Positions 1 through 7,028 of a stretch of 16,705 bases of DNA are shown here, one piece after another. A model generated the notes under the pieces. That model was not told the origin of the DNA and made no database searches. It was given only the letters and a program-made list of their open reading frames with translations. Both the position numbers and the translations under genes were made by a program. The DNA is from UBA4675 sp964601265 (lineage in GTDB: Bacteria; Bacillota; Clostridia; Christensenellales; Borkfalkiaceae), in assembly GCA_964601265.1 (NCBI GenBank), contig CAZRMT010000032.1, forward strand, positions 1 to 16,705, written 5' to 3'. How positions within the stretch are numbered: the stretch's first letter is position 1; every line of letters begins with the position of its first letter.

Positions 1-33
1 AGCCGAGGTTAATTTATAAATCTATTTTGTTAA

Positions 34-1089
34 TTAAAAGAATTTAGCAAAATATTTGATGGTTCTTACCATTTGGCTGGTGTAAGAGTTCTCGTTGTCG
101 TACCAAGAAACAACTTGTACTTGATAAGTGTCGTCGTCAATCTTAGCAACCATAGTTTGAGTAGCGTCAAACAAAGAACCGTATCTCATTCCGATAACGT
201 CGGAAGAAACGATTTGGTCGGTGTTGTATCCGAAAGATTCGGTAGCGGCAGCCTTCATAGCTTCGTTAATACCGTCGATAGTGATATCCTTTCCTTTAAC
301 AACAGCAACTAAAATAGTGGTAGAACCCGTAGCGGTAGGAACTCTTTGAGCAGAACCGATAAGTTTGCCGTTTAATTCAGGAATAACTAAACCGATTGCT
401 TTAGCCGCACCCGTAGAGTTAGGAACGATGTTCATAGCGCCTGCACGGCTTCTTCTTAAATCGCCCTTTCTTTGAGGACCGTCAAGAATCATTTGGTCAC
501 CCGTATAAGCGTGAACGGTGGTCATAATACCCGATTGAATCTTAGCGTAGTCGTTAAGAGCTTTAGCCATAGGAGCCAAGCAGTTAGTCGTACAAGAAGC
601 GGCGGAAATGATGTGATCGTCTTTAGTTAAAGTTTCGTGGTTAACGTTGTAAACGATAGTGGGAAGGTCGTTTCCTGCAGGAGCGGAAATAACGACTTTC
701 TTTGCGCCTGCGTCGATATGAGCTTGCGCTTTAGCTTTGGACGTATAGAAACCGGTACATTCCAAAACAACGTCTACTCCAAGTTTTCCCCAAGGAAGTT
801 CAGCTGCTTTTGCTTTTGCGTAAATCGTAATTTTCTTTCCGTCAACTACGATATATCCGTCTTCCTTAACCGTTCCGTCTTCGTTAAGAACAGCTTCACA
901 ACTCTCTACTTTGTGACTATTTGCATAGTTACCTTGAGTAGTATCGTATTTTAATAAGTGAGCGAGCATTTTAGGACTGGTTAAGTCGTTGATTGCAACG
1001 ATTTCGAATCCCTCTGCGCCAAACATTTGTCTAAAAGCCAAACGGCCGATTCTTCCGAAACCGTTAATAGCTACTTTAACATTTGCCAT
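34..1089 (-). CDS. gap: Glyceraldehyde-3-phosphate dehydrogenase, type I
   Basis: This is the glycolytic enzyme that oxidises glyceraldehyde 3-phosphate with NAD+ and phosphate to 1,3-bisphosphoglycerate in the cytoplasm. The 351-residue product opens with the Rossmann motif INGFGRIGR (8-16). Asp35 follows beta-2, as in NAD-preferring enzymes. The active site SAASCTTNC carries the nucleophile Cys166, and His193 in HAYTGDQ is the general base. The C-terminal SWYDNENSY motif is present. The protein is somewhat longer than the usual 335 residues because of an insertion around residues 55-80. The ATG is preceded by GGAGGT (1098-1103) and a near-consensus promoter (1132-1160), so it is probably transcribed alone and strongly. 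Whether it works in glycolysis, gluconeogenesis or both cannot be read here. Identification is secure. Confidence 0.98.
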   Translation of the reverse strand: MANVKVAINGFGRIGRLAFRQMFGAEGFEIVAINDLTSPKMLAHLLKYDTTQGNYANSHKVESCEAVLNEDGTVKEDGYIVVDGKKITIYAKAKAAELPWGKLGVDVVLECTGFYTSKAKAQAHIDAGAKKVVISAPAGNDLPTIVYNVNHETLTKDDHIISAASCTTNCLAPMAKALNDYAKIQSGIMTTVHAYTGDQMILDGPQRKGDLRRSRAGAMNIVPNSTGAAKAIGLVIPELNGKLIGSAQRVPTATGSTTILVAVVKGKDITIDGINEAMKAAATESFGYNTDQIVSSDVIGMRYGSLFDATQTMVAKIDDDTYQVQVVSWYDNENSYTSQMVRTIKYFAKFF

Positions 1090-1131
1090 ATTTAATTACC
1101 TCCAAAAGTTTTCATTTTTTTCAACATTAAT

Positions 1132-1160
1132 ATTATATCTTTTATCGGTAAAATAGTCAA
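1132..1160 (-). promoter_or_regulatory. Sigma-A-type promoter of gap
   Basis: Read on the minus strand, TTGACT (1155-1160) and a perfect TATAAT (1132-1137) are separated by exactly 17 bp. The predicted start lies about 35 nt upstream of the gap ATG, with GGAGGT in between. The elements are seen directly; promoter activity is inferred. It implies that gap is transcribed separately from the SSB-like gene upstream, for which I see no terminator hairpin. Confidence 0.8.
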
Positions 1161-1187
1161 CGGTTTTTCAAAAAAATATAAGATTAT

Positions 1188-1859
1188 TCAGTTCGCATTA
1201 TCGAAAAATACCGCTTTTTCTTCTTTTTCGGCGAAAAACTCCTCTTCCTCGGTCGAAAGTTTATTTATACTCACTTCATACGCAACCATAGTTCTTATAT
1301 CGTCGTCGCTGAATTTCTTTTGGTATTCCCTCGACTGTATTCTTCCGCTTATAGTCATAAAGTCGCCCACTTGCAAATTTTTGACAAATCTAGCGTTCCT
1401 TCCCCACGCAATGCAGGGAATATAGTCGGATTTATTATAAGCTCTGTTCACAGCAAGAAGAACGTCAGCTATTTCTCTGTTAAAAGGCGTAGTTCTATAA
1501 ATAGGCTCTTTGCAAATATAGCCCGAAAGCGTTATGGAATTCGGATTCTTGTTTAAATCGTTTTCGACTATTTCCCGTACGAAAACGGTAAGCATAAGTT
1601 TGCTTTTATTGTCCACTAATTTATTATACGAACGAAATTGTCCTATCGCCGAAATGGTTTTACCCACTTGCAAGTCTTTTTCCTGCATAAGCCTTTCGCT
1701 TACCGTGACGGGCAAAACGTCCGCTTGCCCAGATAAACGCTTAACCATTACCTCCATTTCGTAAAAGCCTTCCCCGTATACTTCGTGAGAAAATTTTGCC
1801 GACGAAAGAATTTCGCCACGCACGTAAACTTTATTATTGTTTTTGTCCACGTATTCCAT
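1188..1859 (-). CDS. Tandem OB-fold single-stranded DNA-binding-like protein
   Basis: This is probably a single-stranded nucleic acid-binding protein built from two SSB-type OB folds. Counting from the upstream ATG at 1877, OB1 covers about residues 17-104 and OB2 about 114-206. OB2 is the more SSB-like: it has the beta-1 segment SGYICKEPIYRTT, the core YIPCIAWGRNARF and the GDFMTISGRIQSREY strand. The tail is acidic (STEEEEFF) but ends FFDNAN, so the usual DDIPF-like partner-binding tip of housekeeping SSB is missing. I chose Met7 (1857-1859) as start because GGAGGT lies 10 nt upstream of it and overlaps the alternative ATG at 1875-1877, which has only a poorly spaced AAAGGA. It follows the deacetylase gene by about 30 nt and is probably cotranscribed. 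It is unlikely to be the main replication SSB; its role is unknown. Confidence 0.8.
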   Translation of the reverse strand: MEYVDKNNNKVYVRGEILSSAKFSHEVYGEGFYEMEVMVKRLSGQADVLPVTVSERLMQEKDLQVGKTISAIGQFRSYNKLVDNKSKLMLTVFVREIVENDLNKNPNSITLSGYICKEPIYRTTPFNREIADVLLAVNRAYNKSDYIPCIAWGRNARFVKNLQVGDFMTISGRIQSREYQKKFSDDDIRTMVAYEVSINKLSTEEEEFFAEKEEKAVFFDNAN

Positions 1860-1891
1860 TTGTTTATTTACCTCCATTTATCCTTTCGGAT

Positions 1892-2653
1892 TTATTTCCT
1901 GTGTTGAGTTCCCAAAGAGTCGATATAATAATTATCCTTATAAATAAGCTCTCCTACCGGAACGAATTTATACCCTTGCGAGATTAATACTTCGAATATC
2001 CCTGATAAAGCTTCCGCCGTATGTAAACCGTTGTTATGGCATAATATTATCGAACCCGCTTTTGCTTTTTTTAATACCCTTTCGGTTATTTTTTCTTTGG
2101 ATAAATCTTTCCAGTCAAGCGAGTCTACGTCCCATTGAACGGTATATAGCCCCATTTCTTTAACGGTTAAGACGAGTTTATCGTTGTAATCTCCGTACGG
2201 CGGACGAAAAAGCGTAACCTCTTTACCCGTTATATCCTCTATCGCTTTTTTTGAAGAAGAAAGCTCCTCTTTTATCTTTTCTTTACTTAATTTACTCATA
2301 TAGTTATGCGTTGCGGAATGAGTTTCCACCTCGTGCCCCGCATCCGAAATTTTCTTTACGTATTCGGGATACTTTTCAACCCAAAACTGCACGCAAAAAA
2401 AAGTGCTTTTTACGCCGTACTTTTCCATAACGGAAAGTATTTCGTCCGTGTACTCCACACCCCAAGCGCAATCGAAAGAAATAGATACGAGCTTTTCTTT
2501 CGTGTCGACGTTGTAAATGGGAAGTTCCCTTTTTTTACTGCCGTTAAACACTTCGTCCGCCTCGACGAAGTCCACTCCTATACAAAGCGAAAAAAAAGTC
2601 GCAAAACATAAAAGAATTGCCAATATTTTTTTTAGATTTTTTTTCTTATTCAA
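1892..2653 (-). CDS. PdaB-like polysaccharide deacetylase (NodB domain), secreted or membrane-anchored
   Basis: This is a carbohydrate esterase 4 (NodB-fold) protein, likely removing N-acetyl groups from a cell-wall glycan outside the membrane. Residues 1-9 are lysine-rich and 10-30 hydrophobic, giving a signal peptide or N-terminal anchor. Motif 1 is SFDCAWG (59-65): catalytic-base Asp61 is kept, but the second, metal-binding Asp is Cys62. Motif 2 is HSATH (His112, His116), motif 3 RPPYG (150-154), motif 4 WDVDS (174-178), and motif 5 contains His206 in LCHNNG. Loss of the second Asp is also seen in sporulation PdaB proteins (FDISWG), so the sequence fits the PdaB/YlxY-like branch. The start is TTG (2651-2653) behind GAGGTG; I found no nearby in-frame ATG. 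It heads a two-gene unit with the SSB-like gene. Catalytic activity is unproven. Confidence 0.88.
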   Translation of the reverse strand: MNKKKNLKKILAILLCFATFFSLCIGVDFVEADEVFNGSKKRELPIYNVDTKEKLVSISFDCAWGVEYTDEILSVMEKYGVKSTFFCVQFWVEKYPEYVKKISDAGHEVETHSATHNYMSKLSKEKIKEELSSSKKAIEDITGKEVTLFRPPYGDYNDKLVLTVKEMGLYTVQWDVDSLDWKDLSKEKITERVLKKAKAGSIILCHNNGLHTAEALSGIFEVLISQGYKFVPVGELIYKDNYYIDSLGTQHRK

Positions 2654-2688
2654 TTTACACCTCTATATTAACAATAATTAGTTAAAGA

Positions 2689-2718
2689 ATTTTAGCAAAA
2701 TTTACGACAACGTGTCGA
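2689..2718 (-). promoter_or_regulatory. Candidate sigma-A promoter of the deacetylase/SSB-like unit
   Basis: On the minus strand TCGACA (2713-2718, 5/6 to consensus) and TAAAAT (2689-2694, 5/6) are spaced by 18 bp. The predicted start is about 30 nt upstream of the TTG start codon. A competing sigma-E-like element lies further upstream at 2781-2810, so which one is used is unresolved. Confidence 0.45.
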
Positions 2719-2780
2719 TTTAACTCTAAAACGAAAAAAGTTAAAATTCGGCAACGATTATCGCTAGTAACTTCTTCTAC

Positions 2781-2810
2781 ATTATATTTCACTTTTTGAC
2801 AAAATATGAC
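2781..2810 (-). promoter_or_regulatory. Candidate sporulation sigma-E-like promoter
   Basis: On the minus strand GTCATATT (2803-2810) is followed after 14 bp by AATATAAT (2781-2788). The Bacillus sigma-E pattern is roughly a -35 ending CATATT, about 14 bp, then CATACAAT; the -10 here matches 6 of 8. It sits just downstream of the terminator of the preceding gene and upstream of a PdaB-like gene, a family known to be mother-cell expressed in Bacillus. This is suggestive only, since AT-rich DNA yields such matches by chance. Confidence 0.3.
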
Positions 2811-2815
2811 GCAAA

Positions 2816-2840
2816 AAGACGACGGCAAAACCGTCGTCTT
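2816..2840 (-). terminator. Rho-independent terminator after the sialidase-like lipoprotein gene
   Basis: A perfect 10-bp stem (2816-2825 with 2831-2840) encloses a 5-nt loop. On the minus strand the GC-rich stem runs straight into CTTTTTG. It lies 37 bp past the stop codon of the lipoprotein gene, which fits the end of the oxidoreductase/lipoprotein operon. Confidence 0.85.
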
Positions 2841-2876
2841 ACGTCTTTATTAAATTTTACAGCTAAAAATTTTTAT

Positions 2877-5800
2877 TTAATCGAATTCAACAAGAAAACT
2901 CTTTTTAGCGTTTTCGGAAACGTAATCGCCTGCGATTATATCATCTTCCGTAAATACGGTAACGTAAACCTTTTTATCGCTCGTACGGTTCCAATCGTAT
3001 ATAACGTATATCGTTCCGTCCTTTAAAACGACGGTGTCGGGATAAGAAACGCCGTTGCGTTGGTCGATAAGCAATTTATATTTCCACGTTTTTCCTCCGT
3101 CGTCGGATAAAAATGCGGTTAAGTTTGCTCTTGCGCTACTATCGTGGAATATCAAAAGAATTTTTCCGTCGTCCAACACGTTTACGGTAAGTCTGGATTG
3201 CGGACCTACAATGCTACTCTTTTTAGCGTGAGTCCAAGTATAACCGCCGTCGTAAGAAAAGCTTTCGTATACGGTATTTCCGTTACTAGGTCTCATTAAC
3301 AACCATAACGAACCGTCGGGCTTTTGTACAAGCACGGGATCGTCAAGATTGTTTTTACCCGAAGAATAGTCCAAACATTCGGCTTTTCCTCTCAAAGTCC
3401 AAGTTGCTCCGCTATCGACGGAAGCGTACACCCTAGTATAATGCGGTTCCATCCAGTCGAACGCGGAATACATCCACGTTGAAACGCCGTCAACGTCCAC
3501 GATAATTGGTTTACTACGCATATACCCGTCGGTTAAACGGCAAGGCGTAGACCAAGAAGGATTATCACTTTCCGAATTAGAGCATACCGAAGCCCAAGTT
3601 CCCATTTTTCCATCGAAATTACCCGTGCCCGTATGCTGAATCCAAAACAGCCATAAATCTCCGTTAGGCGCAGTCCACAACTCGGGTTTAGTTACTTGCA
3701 CCGCAGTATTCGGATGAACGACAGCCATTGCTTTAACCCAAGAAACTCCGTCGTCGTCGCTATACCCGATAATAGCATAGTTTCCCGTTCCAAGCTCTTT
3801 TGCTCCGCCCGTAAACCAACCTGCCCAAATTCTTCCGTTGTCAGTCAACTCAATAGTCGGACAACCAAGCCAATTTTGCGTAGTCGTATTATAATTTTCT
3901 CCCGTCGGATTTAACAAAATATCGGCAGGCGTCGTAATAGAAGGCATTACGTAATAATCTTCCTCGTTTTGCAAAGTCGCTCCGAACACTAAGTTATATT
4001 TCCCGTAGTGTATTTCTTCGTCGACTTCCACTTGTTTATAATACAATCTGTTTCCGAACAACAACCCGACAGCCAAGCGGAAATGTCTGTAAGGCACTAA
4101 CTGCCAACCGTCGGCAACGACTTCTTCTTCCAAAGACGAATAAACGTTGGTTGCGCTTGGAATCATCAAATACGCTATTCCGGAAGTAACGGCTTTTACG
4201 GTTGCTCCCGTATCTATTCCGTCGATAAAATAAGACAATCCGTTTAACCCCGACGGAACGCCGTTCATTGCAAAATAAGTTCTGTCGCTAAACAATCTCA
4301 TTCCGTTCTCCGCTTTTGCCGTATAAGTCGTATCGGAAACCGCAACAAGTCGCGCTATATTATCGGAAACAACTATTTCGCCCGAAAATACGGGTATTCC
4401 CCATTTGCCCCAAGACACTTGTTCGCCCACACTGAAACGTTTCTTCAAAAGCGCAAAACCTTGATAGGTAGAATTTAAAAACGCTCCGTTTTGAGTTGAA
4501 TCTCCAAACAAGTTGAGATCGGACGGAATCGTGTCCGTAACGTCTATCCAACCGCTGTTTACAAGGGAACTTCTTATACTGATATTACCCGCCTTACTGG
4601 TAATCATATATACCCAACCTTCTTTCGTTACGGTTGCGGAATGTGAAGCGGAGCCGTAAGCGTTTAAAATATAATTTTTCCCCGCCAACCAATAAGGCAT
4701 ATCGTAGAAAGTATAAGTTCTGTCGCTAAACACTTTTGCCGACAACGCCATATTGATAACGGTATCGCCGTCCGCAGGATTTAGCACGGCTAATTCGTCC
4801 TCCTTTACAATAGGCTCGTCTTTATATATATCCAATCTTGTTTCGGACATTATAACGACCGTCCACCTACCAAACTCGAATTCTTCACCGACTTCTACGT
4901 ATTTTTCGTAAATATAGTTATTTTTTAACGCTGCGTCCCAAATATTCCAAAATGCGGTATCAAGTAACGTAAAATTATATCCGTCTAACGTTACCATTTG
5001 CGAATTAGCGTTACCGAAATCCACAGCTTCGCCCGTTATTACGTAAACCCAGCCCGCTTTTATGGACGTAACTTTATTAGTCCCGTTTATAGACCAAAGA
5101 ATATAAGGTTTGTTTATAAATGCCTGAGGCAAGCTTTTGAACACGTAATTATTAGTGCTCCACACTTTTGAACCGACTTCAAGCGTTTCAATCGTGCCGT
5201 TTTTAGTGTTGAGAACTTGTTTTTGCATTTTCGCATACACCTCCGTATTTTGTTCTATCGGCGCACTTAAACTTTCCGCATTAAATACAGTATTATACGT
5301 CTTATCCAAATACCAACCGTCAAACGTGTACCCCACACCCAAATCCGGTTCGTCGGGGAAAGTAATACCACCGTTCTCGTCCACCGTTACCGTCGCATAC
5401 AAACTGCCCTCAACGTAAAATCTCACTTTATACTCTATTCTTGAAAATTTAGCGTAAACATTGACGTTTTCCGTTACGGAAGAACTAGAAGTAAAAGGCT
5501 GTTGCCACGCGTCTTTATCCAAATACCAACCGTCAAACTCGTAATGCTGTTCGGGCGTAGGGTCTTCGGGGAAAATTATATTTCCATTTTCATCCGTGGT
5601 AGCCGTTTCATACAAGTCGTCGTTCACGTAAAACTTTACTTCGTACTCTATTCTTGAGAATTTAGCGTAAACTACCGTGTCGGCAGATACTAAACTACTA
5701 GAAGTAAACGGACTTTCCCACGCGTCTTTATCCAAATACCATCCGTCGAACTCGTAATGCTGTTCGGGAGTGGGATTTTCAGGGAAAACAACGTTGCCGT

Positions 5801-5942
5801 TTTCGTCTGCGGTAACAGACTCATACAAAGCGTCTTCAACGTAAAAGAACACTTTATATTCTTTTTTTTCGGACGTAACGTTACAACCGAACAAAGTGAC
5901 CGCCGATAAGACGATTAAACAAAAAGTGATAAATTTTTTCAT
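2877..5942 (-). CDS. Multidomain surface lipoprotein with InlB-type repeats and a C-terminal sialidase/BNR domain
   Basis: This is a 1021-residue exported lipoprotein: lysine-rich start, hydrophobic core, then lipobox LFGC with Cys20 as the lipidation site. Three tandem InlB/Listeria-Bacteroides-type repeats follow (about 28-96, 98-166, 169-238), each with FDGWYLDK. Three copies of a second, beta-rich module come next (about 247-365, 391-519, 535-654), sharing a V/LFSDRTY-like start, a GWVY-like core and a VGEE..GRW-like end. The C-terminal domain (about 665-1005) is a sialidase-type propeller with four Asp boxes: SDDDGVSW, SVDSGATW, SYDGGYTW and SDDGGKTW. The likely role is binding and cleaving host or dietary glycans at the cell surface, but the catalytic Arg triad, Tyr and Asp were not assigned, so sialic acid specificity is unproven. 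The ATG has a strong AAGGAGG (5948-5954). It follows the oxidoreductase gene by 19 bp. Confidence 0.9.
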   Translation of the reverse strand: MKKFITFCLIVLSAVTLFGCNVTSEKKEYKVFFYVEDALYESVTADENGNVVFPENPTPEQHYEFDGWYLDKDAWESPFTSSSLVSADTVVYAKFSRIEYEVKFYVNDDLYETATTDENGNIIFPEDPTPEQHYEFDGWYLDKDAWQQPFTSSSSVTENVNVYAKFSRIEYKVRFYVEGSLYATVTVDENGGITFPDEPDLGVGYTFDGWYLDKTYNTVFNAESLSAPIEQNTEVYAKMQKQVLNTKNGTIETLEVGSKVWSTNNYVFKSLPQAFINKPYILWSINGTNKVTSIKAGWVYVITGEAVDFGNANSQMVTLDGYNFTLLDTAFWNIWDAALKNNYIYEKYVEVGEEFEFGRWTVVIMSETRLDIYKDEPIVKEDELAVLNPADGDTVINMALSAKVFSDRTYTFYDMPYWLAGKNYILNAYGSASHSATVTKEGWVYMITSKAGNISIRSSLVNSGWIDVTDTIPSDLNLFGDSTQNGAFLNSTYQGFALLKKRFSVGEQVSWGKWGIPVFSGEIVVSDNIARLVAVSDTTYTAKAENGMRLFSDRTYFAMNGVPSGLNGLSYFIDGIDTGATVKAVTSGIAYLMIPSATNVYSSLEEEVVADGWQLVPYRHFRLAVGLLFGNRLYYKQVEVDEEIHYGKYNLVFGATLQNEEDYYVMPSITTPADILLNPTGENYNTTTQNWLGCPTIELTDNGRIWAGWFTGGAKELGTGNYAIIGYSDDDGVSWVKAMAVVHPNTAVQVTKPELWTAPNGDLWLFWIQHTGTGNFDGKMGTWASVCSNSESDNPSWSTPCRLTDGYMRSKPIIVDVDGVSTWMYSAFDWMEPHYTRVYASVDSGATWTLRGKAECLDYSSGKNNLDDPVLVQKPDGSLWLLMRPSNGNTVYESFSYDGGYTWTHAKKSSIVGPQSRLTVNVLDDGKILLIFHDSSARANLTAFLSDDGGKTWKYKLLIDQRNGVSYPDTVVLKDGTIYVIYDWNRTSDKKVYVTVFTEDDIIAGDYVSENAKKSFLVEFD
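5229..5861 (-). repeat. Three tandem InlB-type (Flg_new-like) repeat units within the lipoprotein gene
   Basis: Units of about 207-210 bp lie at 5655-5861, 5445-5651 and 5229-5438. Units 1 and 2 are nearly identical at DNA level across the segment encoding HYEFDGWYLDKDAW, while unit 3 has diverged. Such closeness suggests recent duplication or gene conversion and makes copy-number change by recombination likely. In the protein these are short beta-rich spacer or adhesion modules just after the lipid anchor. Confidence 0.85.
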
Positions 5943-5961
5943 CTTTTCCTCCTTAAAGTTT

Positions 5962-6933
5962 TTAATTTACTTTTAATACGATTTTGCCCACGTGACTTTC
6001 TAAAAGTGATGCGTGTGCTTCTTTAACGGAAGTAATAGGCAATACTTTATAAATTGTCGGAACTATTTCTCTTGCCGACACTTTATCCCAAACTTTATCG
6101 ACAAGCTCCGATAAAATAAACGCTTTTTGCTCTATTGAACGCGAACGAAGCGTACTACCTATTATGCGGATATTTTTCTTAAAAACGTTTTTAAGATTTA
6201 TTTTAGCGTAATCACCCGCAAGCGAAGCTATTATTATCCACCTGCAATTATAGTTAACGTATTGAAAATACTCGTCTAACTTATCCCCGCCAAGGCAGTC
6301 TATCGCAATATCTACCCCTCTTTTTTCTTCGTATTCGACTTTTAATACGTCCACCAAGTCAGTCACCCTCGTATCGACTACTACGTCCGCCCCTAAATTC
6401 TTTATTTTAGACGGGTCGGAACGCACCGTGGTAATTACCCTCAATCCGAAAGATTTAGCTAGCGGAATAACAACCGAAGCAAGTCCGCTTGCCCCTGCGG
6501 TAACGAGTAAGGTTTCGCCCTTTTGCGCTTTCGCCTCTATAAACAACTTTAAATAAGCGGTAGCCAACGCCTCGGGTAAACAAGACGCTTCTACCATAGA
6601 ACAATTTTCGGGTACGGGCATACACATATCGCAATTAACTGAAACGAATTCGGCATAACCGCCACCGCCCAAAAGACAACAAACCTTGTCGCCTACACGC
6701 CATTTTCGTCTTGCTTTTTCTCCCGTCCCTACTTCGACTATTTCTCCCGAAACCTCTAACCCCAGCCATTCGGGACACCCCGCAGGCGAAGGATAATCGC
6801 CCTCGCGTTGCATAACGTCGGCTCTATTTACCGCCGAATAAAACACCTTTACCAACACGTCGTTTTCGCCGATTTTAGGATTGGACACTTCTTTCAATTT
6901 TAGTTTTTTGTTTTCAATAATTACCGCTTTCAT
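5962..6933 (-). CDS. Zinc-free quinone oxidoreductase-like MDR dehydrogenase (PIG3-like)
   Basis: This is a member of the medium-chain dehydrogenase/reductase superfamily, quinone oxidoreductase branch, expected to use NAD(P)H on quinones or enones in the cytoplasm. From Met (6931-6933) it is 323 residues. The GroES-like domain has FYSAVNRADVMQREGDYP and GLEVSGEIVEVG. The Rossmann domain has TAGASGLASVVIPLAK, close to the family's AGASGVGTAAIQLAK. I do not see the cysteine/histidine ligand sets of zinc alcohol dehydrogenases. A longer reading frame starting TTG at 6969 exists, but that TTG lies in the -35 box of a strong promoter whose start point falls at the Met codon, so the shorter start is preferred and the mRNA looks leaderless. 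It is cotranscribed with the downstream lipoprotein gene, an unusual partner; its true substrate is unknown. Confidence 0.88.
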   Translation of the reverse strand: MKAVIIENKKLKLKEVSNPKIGENDVLVKVFYSAVNRADVMQREGDYPSPAGCPEWLGLEVSGEIVEVGTGEKARRKWRVGDKVCCLLGGGGYAEFVSVNCDMCMPVPENCSMVEASCLPEALATAYLKLFIEAKAQKGETLLVTAGASGLASVVIPLAKSFGLRVITTVRSDPSKIKNLGADVVVDTRVTDLVDVLKVEYEEKRGVDIAIDCLGGDKLDEYFQYVNYNCRWIIIASLAGDYAKINLKNVFKKNIRIIGSTLRSRSIEQKAFILSELVDKVWDKVSAREIVPTIYKVLPITSVKEAHASLLESHVGKIVLKVN

Positions 6934-6940
6934 TTTTTTT

Positions 6941-6969
6941 AGTATAATATCTTGACGTTCTTTTATCAA
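6941..6969 (-). promoter_or_regulatory. Promoter of the oxidoreductase/lipoprotein operon (leaderless)
   Basis: On the minus strand TTGATA (6964-6969) and TATACT (6941-6946) are spaced 17 bp. Only seven A residues separate the -10 box from the ATG at 6933, so transcription should begin at or within 1-2 nt of the start codon, with no room for a Shine-Dalgarno site. The element interlocks with the araC promoter on the other strand. Confidence 0.75.
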
Positions 6970-6980
6970 TACGCTATAAT
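6952..6980 (+). promoter_or_regulatory. Sigma-A-type promoter of the AraC-family gene
   Basis: TTGACG (6952-6957) and a perfect TATAAT (6975-6980) are spaced 17 bp, with a predicted start near 6987, about 42 nt before the araC ATG. Its -35 box lies inside the spacer of the opposing promoter and the reverse is also true, so RNA polymerase probably cannot occupy both at once. Confidence 0.75.
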
Positions 6981-7012
6981 CTAAAAAAGAGAACTTTTCT
7001 ATATTTTTTTAG
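6981..7012. repeat. AT-rich inverted repeat in the araC leader, possible operator
   Basis: CTAAAAAA (6981-6988) is the reverse complement of TTTTTTAG (7005-7012). Inside it AGAA (6990-6993) pairs with TTCT (6997-7000) around a 3-nt loop. The outer arm starts immediately after the -10 box, before the likely transcription start, so a DNA-level operator is more plausible than an RNA hairpin. AT-richness makes a chance match possible. Confidence 0.35.
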
Positions 7013-7028
7013 TAAACTGTGGGGTTTT

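Noticed and set aside
637..954. 105-codon plus-strand frame inside gap
   Set aside because: It is the antisense shadow of a certain, highly conserved gene, with no ribosome binding site or family resemblance. The same reasoning removes the long antisense frames inside parE and parC.
6967..6969. TTG start giving a 335-residue oxidoreductase
   Set aside because: The TTG is part of the -35 box of a good promoter whose start point falls at the ATG at 6933, and the extra 12 residues do not look like the family N-terminus.
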